This document shows, in pieces, positions 58,248 through 64,000 of a stretch of 64,000 nucleotides of DNA (position 1 is its first letter; each line of letters begins with the position of its first letter). Made by a program: the position numbers and the translations under genes. This stretch comes from Selaginella tamariscina (lineage: Eukaryota > Streptophyta > Lycopodiopsida > Selaginellales > Selaginellaceae): the NCBI GenBank assembly GCA_003024785.1, contig PUQB01000509.1:1-64000 (forward strand), in the 5' to 3' direction. Below the pieces are notes generated by a model, which did no database searches, was not told where the DNA came from, and was given only the letters and a program-made list of their open reading frames with translations.

Positions 58248-61200
58248 ATGGGGAGGAACATGGCGTCGCTGAAGGCGGATGTGGCGTCGTTTGCTGCGAC
58301 GATCGGGCTAGCGCCATCGCAAGAAGGATTCAATGATGTTGATTTCCGCAAGAAGCCTGTGAAAAGCAGAAATCTGCGAATGAGAAGGTAAGAACAGTCG
58401 GTTCGAGCAAGTCTAGGCAAGAAAATGTAGAGACTGTGAAGAATGCAAGAAATAGAAAGCAGAATGCTCCGGAAAAGAAGAAAACGATGCGTTTTGATGC
58501 GGAAACCAATGAAGCCGCGAATAATGCAGGTAATGGTTCCGGAAAGGAGCAGTCTTTTGAAACTCCCATGCGGAAGCCTGCGGAAAACAATGAATCCTCG
58601 GAAGCTGTGAAGGTATGTAGACAAATTACACAAATTGCTGTATTAATATAGATGTGATGTAACAACAACTTATTTTAATAAAATAGTCATCTTTTAGATA
58701 TATATGATAGATATATACAGATTCGAATTCATTGCTCCTCTAGAGGGATATACGACGCATACGATATTCATATACAGTATATGTGTATAGATTATGCATA
58801 CATGTGCATACTATAATGATAAAGATACGATGTATATGGTCGTTTAGATAATACACACATTTGATGTGCATCCTACATCTAGATTCCTATGCACATTTTC
58901 ATGTATATGCAGATTTTCTAGATATATAATGCATGTGCCCATCAACGTTCTCGATCAGCTATGTGTGTGTGTGCTGTACATAATTTATACATTTATAAAC
59001 TGTATAAGGATTCTATGTTATGAACACGAATATGTAAGAAAAAGTATCTGCTGATGTATGTATATATGTAGATATATATCGTTGTCTGCAGATTGTTCCT
59101 CCAGAGAAGATCAACATATTTGCAAAGGATGTAGTTTACACATTTGCTCGCTGGGGTGGAACGGGTGAGAAATGGTACGAAACCGCCGCTGGAATTGCAT
59201 CCAAGGTACAATTTCTGGATTCGGAGATAGCGGCAGGAAATCATGTGATCGATTCCAAGCGTTCTGAAGCAGAATCGCTATTGAGATTGGTTTCTGTGGA
59301 GTTTGAGAAATCCCGGAAAAACAACAGCGGATATGAGGATGATATTATCTGCACGTCGTTCAGGAACATCTGCAGACAAAGTAGCTGCTATGATGGTTTT
59401 GATACAGGAGAACCCTGTAGCAAATCTCCAAACTCTTGACAGCCTTCTCGGTATGTTCATGAGTGTGTGTGTGTGTTTGAGTTTGTGTTTGTGTGTGTAA
59501 TATGTCACTCCTTTGTAGGGATGGTTACTTCGAAAGGGGGCAAAAGACACGCTTTAAGCGGCATAGATGTGCTAAAAGAACTATTCACTACGAGGTAGCT
59601 TATCGCGTGTGGGTGTACATGTGTCTGTGTCTGTTCTGTATTGTAGTCTAATTAAGGTACTGGCAGCTTGTTGCCAGATAGAAAATTGAAGTATCTCAAT
59701 AGTCAACCGCTTCCAACCTTACCCAACACCAAGGAAGGTGTCTCGCTTCTTGTTTGGTGGTATTGGGAGGACTGCATCAAGGAAAGGTAAACTGATACTA
59801 CGTATACATTTTGTTTATGTATTAACTTTGCATTTTTTAATTTTTTTTTTCTTTTTTCGCACGTTCTCCTTTGTAGGTATGAAAAGTTCGTTAATGCTGT
59901 CATGGAAGGAGCAGGGATAAACTTCCTTACCTCAAACTGAAATCAATGAAGGTACGAGAGACGCATACATATGATATGTATGTCTGTGTGGGCAGTGAGA
60001 GTATTTACTAATTTTATTTTCTTTTCACATAGACACTATACGAGCTTTTGAAAGCGAAATCAGAACAGGAGAAGAAGCTGCTTGAATCTATCGTCAACAA
60101 GGTCAGCCTTTTTGCATGTCTGTGTATGTGTTTTATGTACATATATACAGATATTTGTGTGCATTTAGTATTTACGTTTTGCAGCTAGGTGATCCTGAGA
60201 GGAAGGCCGCTTCAAATGCAGCCTATTTTCTATCCTCTCTTTTGACAGAACATCCTAACATGAAGGTGAAGTAAAAACTCAATTCGAATAATTCATATTT
60301 TTATTGTTTTTTCTTCTTTGAATATGCAGAAAATAGTCTTGCGTGAAGTGGAGCTTTTTGTTTTCCGCCCAAACTTGGGAATGCGAGCCATTTATTATGC
60401 GGTAATCATTTATTTTTATATGTACGCATTGCGTGCGTGTACTTAACGCGGTTCTGTTGTAGTCCGTGTTTATGAACCAGGTGATGCTTGGTCACAAAGG
60501 CGATGGGCCGAGTGTTGCCAAACAGCTAATTGACATCTACTTTATGCTGTTTAAGGCAAGCTATTTTCGTTTTTGCATAAACTTGCAAATATTCTAATAG
60601 TTTCTTTAATTGCAGTTCATCACAAAGAGTAAACAAGAGCAAAATACTACCCGGACCGCAAGCATGAAGATAACGAGGACAAAAGCAGTTCTCCAGCCGC
60701 ATTAGATTCTCGACTATTGTCATCTCTTTTGACAGTAAGTTATACATAGCTATAATATCTTTATGAAATTATAGTAAATGAAGCTGTATTTTTTGAGCGG
60801 TGTTGAGGTGTTGTTTATAGGGAGTAAACAAGGCCTTCCGTTTCGTGACAGAGGACTCTGCTGATGCAATTATTGAAGAAACACACCAGCTCTTTTCCGT
60901 TTGGTGAGCTCTCATTATATAACGTAGCTTAATACGATTTAATCATATCATAGTAGGATGTAGTTATATATTTTGATATATACCTTCTTTCAAGATTCAT
61001 TCTTCAAATTTCAACGTTGGTGTGCAAGCTCTTCTTTTGTTGCATCAAATTCTGGCTAAGCACCAAGCGGTTAGTGATCGATTCTATCGCTCTTCTTTAC
61101 TCAGTTATGCTTTCACCTGCTTTGTCCAAATCTTCCAAGGTAAATACATATAGGCTGTTTTGCAATAGAGACACATTACCATATATACATCTAATCACAT

Positions 61201-64000
61201 AACTGCACGTATATGTTGCTCTAACGTAGAACTTTGCAGATTGAAATGTATCTGTCTCTAATATTCAAGGTCCTCAAATCGGATGTGAACTCAAGCCGTA
61301 CATGTGCTTTCATAAAACGACTCATGCAGGTATTTACATTATCTATTTTCTCATAAGTGTTATTGTATGCAACTCATGGACTACTCGTGTTTGTTTCTCA
61401 GGTTGCTATGCACCAGCCTCCAGAGCTTGGCTGTGCTTTCCTTGTACTATTATCCGAGGTTTTGAAGGCAAGACCTCTCCTATGGTAAGAAAGTTCAGCA
61501 CGCCCACATACAGTGTATATACATATATTTAACCGGACATGTATATAAATTTCTTTCTGTTTAAAGGACATTCATATTGGAGCCTGTGAACGAGGACAAC
61601 GACAATGAGCATTTCAAAGACATCGATAGTCCAGTGGAACAAGAGCACAAAGACAATCCGGTAGAAGATTCTCAGGATATTTTGAAGGAAGATTCTCGAG
61701 GATATCCGGAAGAAGAGAGCGATTCTGATATACATGTTGATGAAGAAATGGCTAAAGGACTTGGTGATGACGATGATAACAGCGATGAAGATGACAAAAG
61801 CATCAAGCAGAAAAAGAGAAGTAGCGAGAGGAGTACGGAAAGACAGAATACGAAAAACAGTGATCAGGGAAGGCTTCTGGTAAAGCTGAATCAAACGGTT
61901 CAGATAACTTGACCATGAACAGCTATAATCCTCGGCATCGTGATCCGCTCTTCTGGTATGTTTTACTCATCTCTCTCTCTCTCTACGTAACACACGCACG
62001 CACACGAACAAACTAGAGACGCAAACAACACCGACTCAATATCCTACTTCCCTTTTTTGTGATTTTTCCTGCCAACTATTATTATCATATGTTTTTGTTA
62101 TTTGAAGACGTAGGTAGTTAGCTAATTATGTAGCGACTCTAACTAGTTGGTGTTAGTAAGATTGTGTAGAGAATGGCATCGGTAGCTTAATTATAGATAA
62201 TCATGTAGGTGTTGTGTGATATAATCATATACGATCCTTGAGAGTGTAGCTATGTGAATTACCAGATTTGTTATGCTGATACGAAAACCAGTGATCAGTT
62301 ATGCTGATACTATATATCAACCATTTATTGAATATCTTCTGCAGTAAAGCGGATCAAACGTGTTGGTGGGAGCTGGCGGTACTAGCATCACATATACATC
62401 CATCCGTGTCGACAATGGCCAAGACATTACTCTCTAATGCAGTATTGTATTCAGGAATCCACTTCATGATCTTGCTTTAGCTGCCTTTCTTGATCGTTTT
62501 GCTGAGAAGAAACCTAAGCCTCGGAAAATAGCACTCGATGACGCTCTGAACAAGGTAATGTTCAAAATATTAAAAGCAGATTCATGCATGTGTACATACT
62601 CGAGCAATCTAGTTAAGTGGGCGTATATATGTACGTATTTTTTCTATGTATAATGTGCGTATTTGTGTGTCATTTATGTTAAAGCACTCCCTCCCTCCCT
62701 CCATACATACATACATAAGATATATATTCACTTATAAAGCTCTAATTAACGATCATGGTTCGACCTTCGTATCGAATGTTGATGCTACAAACACGTATTG
62801 TGTGTGTGCATTTTGGTACGTTGTATTACTAAACACACACAACACATGTAAACATTCAGTTATACACGGACTCCGTTTACACTCACATCCGGATATGTAC
62901 TGTATACCTATATATTTGGACATATCGACAGGCATATACATGCATAGATGCAGGCATACAAGTGCTCTATGCGTGTTGTATATGGATACAGTTATACGTA
63001 CTCGCGACTGTGTATACATGCTCCTTGTTTGTATGTCTTTGTTAACATGTGATGTTCTCTGTCTATAAAGACGTGTGAGAATGGGCATGTGTGTGTGTGC
63101 ATTTATAGAAAGAGATACCACGTGTATTAAGATTACAGGTAGGCTTACAGGAGGAGGCAGCAGTACGGTTGGAATGGAACTGGTATCCATGGGAGAGGAC
63201 GAGGTATCTCCGGCAGATTTGGTGTTTCATAGGTTTTTACTGTGCAAAAGCGGCTGCCAAAGGCAAGAAACAAAAGAAGAAAAGAAACAAAATGAGATGT
63301 TGCTGATGGCTTCATTGAGAGCGATGAAGAAGAAGGTATGCTTATACAACTATCAATTGTTCATATCTCATATTAATTTATAAAGATGAAGCTGATGGAG
63401 AAGACGAAGATACTGATGCTGACGATATAGATGATGTAGAAGAGGTTAACCAAACAGGTAAGAAACTAATAATCAAGTTCAAAAACTATAGCGTTGTGCA
63501 ATTGATCTGTATTAGCATGTGTGTTTTTGCGCGCATGCAAGGTTTTGTCGCATTGGGTATATATAGATACAGCATGGCATTAATTCTAAATATATCTATA
63601 TAAATCTCTCTCTGCGATTTTCATGTTTGGAGTATGTACATATGCACATACATTTAGATACTATATGTGTATATGTTTATATACCACAACATATGGATAT
63701 ATAAAACACATACATAGCCATTATAAACTTTTTTATTTGTAGATGAAGACATAAATGAAGATGTAGAGGATGAGAGAGATGAAGATATACAAGCTGATGA
63801 TGACAAGGAGGAAGATGTAGAGGAGGATAACTCAGAGGAGGAGATAGACAAATTCTTAGACGAGGAAATGGGGAGGGAGTTTAGCGATATGGACGAGGAC
63901 GATTCAGAGATCGATTCAGGGGATGAGGAAGGTTTTGAGTTTGCTGATAACTCACCACCGAAGGTTCGAACTTCATATTCCTATTACGTGTCTATGAAAT
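58248..64000 (+). CDS. SLOW WALKER 2 / NOC1 / MAK21 (CEBPZ) ribosome biogenesis factor, 5' part
   Basis: At least 18 exons; the gene continues past the window. The start at 58248 gives MGRNMASLKADVASFAATIGL. Then come a Lys-rich segment, KWYETAAGIASKVQFLDSEI (from 59092), RSGTSADKVAAMMVLIQENP, LLVWWYWEDCIKER, ERKAASNAAYFLSSLLTEHP, LREVELFVFRPNLG, MNQVMLGHKGDG and FRFVTEDSADAIIEETH. The CBF/Mak21 domain ends with YNPRHRDPLFC, CWWELAVLASHIHPSVSTMAKTLL (62345-62440) and AFLDRFAEKKPKPRK. Acidic Asp/Glu tracts follow (61577-61800 and 63390-63960). NOC1 pairs with NOC2 in the nucleolus for early 60S pre-ribosome assembly and transport; in Arabidopsis the homologue is needed in gametophytes. Single-base slips appear, for example at GTGAAAAGC near 58355 and GCAGGG near 59915. 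Introns are rich in (TG)n and (TA)n. Confidence 0.88.
63744..63962 (+). other. Acidic low-complexity exon of the NOC1 gene
   Basis: Nearly every codon is Asp, Glu or Ser (DEDINEDVEDERDEDIQADD and onward), a GA-rich coding repeat. It is typical of the C-terminal half of Noc1/CEBPZ proteins and precedes a GT donor after PPK. The long serine frame on the opposite strand is its shadow. Confidence 0.75.

Noticed and set aside
63654-63851. Serine-repeat minus-strand ORF
   Set aside because: It is the antisense of the acidic GA-rich exon of the NOC1 gene.
1-64000. CRISPR arrays, rRNA genes and tRNA genes
   Set aside because: None seen. The repeats are microsatellites, LTRs or tandem blocks without spacer structure, and no tRNA cloverleaf was recognised by eye; a covariance-model scan would settle the tRNA question.

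Overview
This window looks like nuclear DNA from a land plant. It carries plant-type receptor kinases (two LRR-RLKs), a CLE peptide precursor, a caffeate-type O-methyltransferase, an At1g16860-type membrane protein, a nuclear group II intron maturase, and plant-style Ty1/copia and Ty3/gypsy elements. AAACCCTA-type telo-boxes sit at ribosome/RNA-processing genes. Genes are compact, with introns mostly of 50-300 bp that are often filled with (CA)n, (CT)n and (TA)n microsatellites, and intergenic DNA is very AT-rich. I cannot fix the lineage. A seed-free vascular plant (for example a Selaginella-like lycophyte) would fit the compact genes and the nuclear maturase, but that is a guess.

Layout. 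1-6500: repeat and AT-rich DNA, with an LTR-like remnant (1-340), a TRIM-type miniature LTR element (2626-3704) and a degenerate AT-rich repeat field (about 5700-6420). 6556-20745 is gene-rich: SEC14/CRAL-TRIO protein (+), an unrecognised locus (-), At1g16860-like protein (+), a multi-CLE peptide precursor (-), a small hypothetical (-), RING-H2 protein (+), metallophosphoesterase (+), O-methyltransferase (+) and LSM4 (+). 21228-26698: a decayed Ty3/gypsy element (-). 28263-28807: an intronless, truncated SEC61-alpha copy (-). 29275-40433: nested retroelements, a Ty1/copia element (-) split by a non-autonomous element with 1.7-kb LTRs, flanked by an identical 5-bp duplication. 41772-64000 is gene-rich again: an uncertain ORF, a maturase (+), an unknown multi-pass membrane protein (-), two LRR receptor kinases (-, -), aldose 1-epimerase (-), and the 5' part of a SLOW WALKER 2/NOC1/MAK21 homologue (+) that runs off the right edge.

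Two themes stand out. First, the minus-strand gene at 13106-13783 encodes a signal peptide followed by about seven CLE-like dodecapeptides, the first four on an exact 72-bp period and the last three on a 51-bp period. It is the best candidate here for something undescribed. Second, almost every conserved host gene is broken by isolated one-base frame slips, mostly at homopolymer runs, while the protein similarity continues undisturbed on both sides. This pattern suggests uncorrected long-read consensus errors rather than pseudogenes, so reading frames are described with that in mind. No operons are expected. The aldose epimerase and NOC1 genes are divergent across about 320 bp, and the LSM4 and NOC1 upstream regions both hold telo-box-like words.
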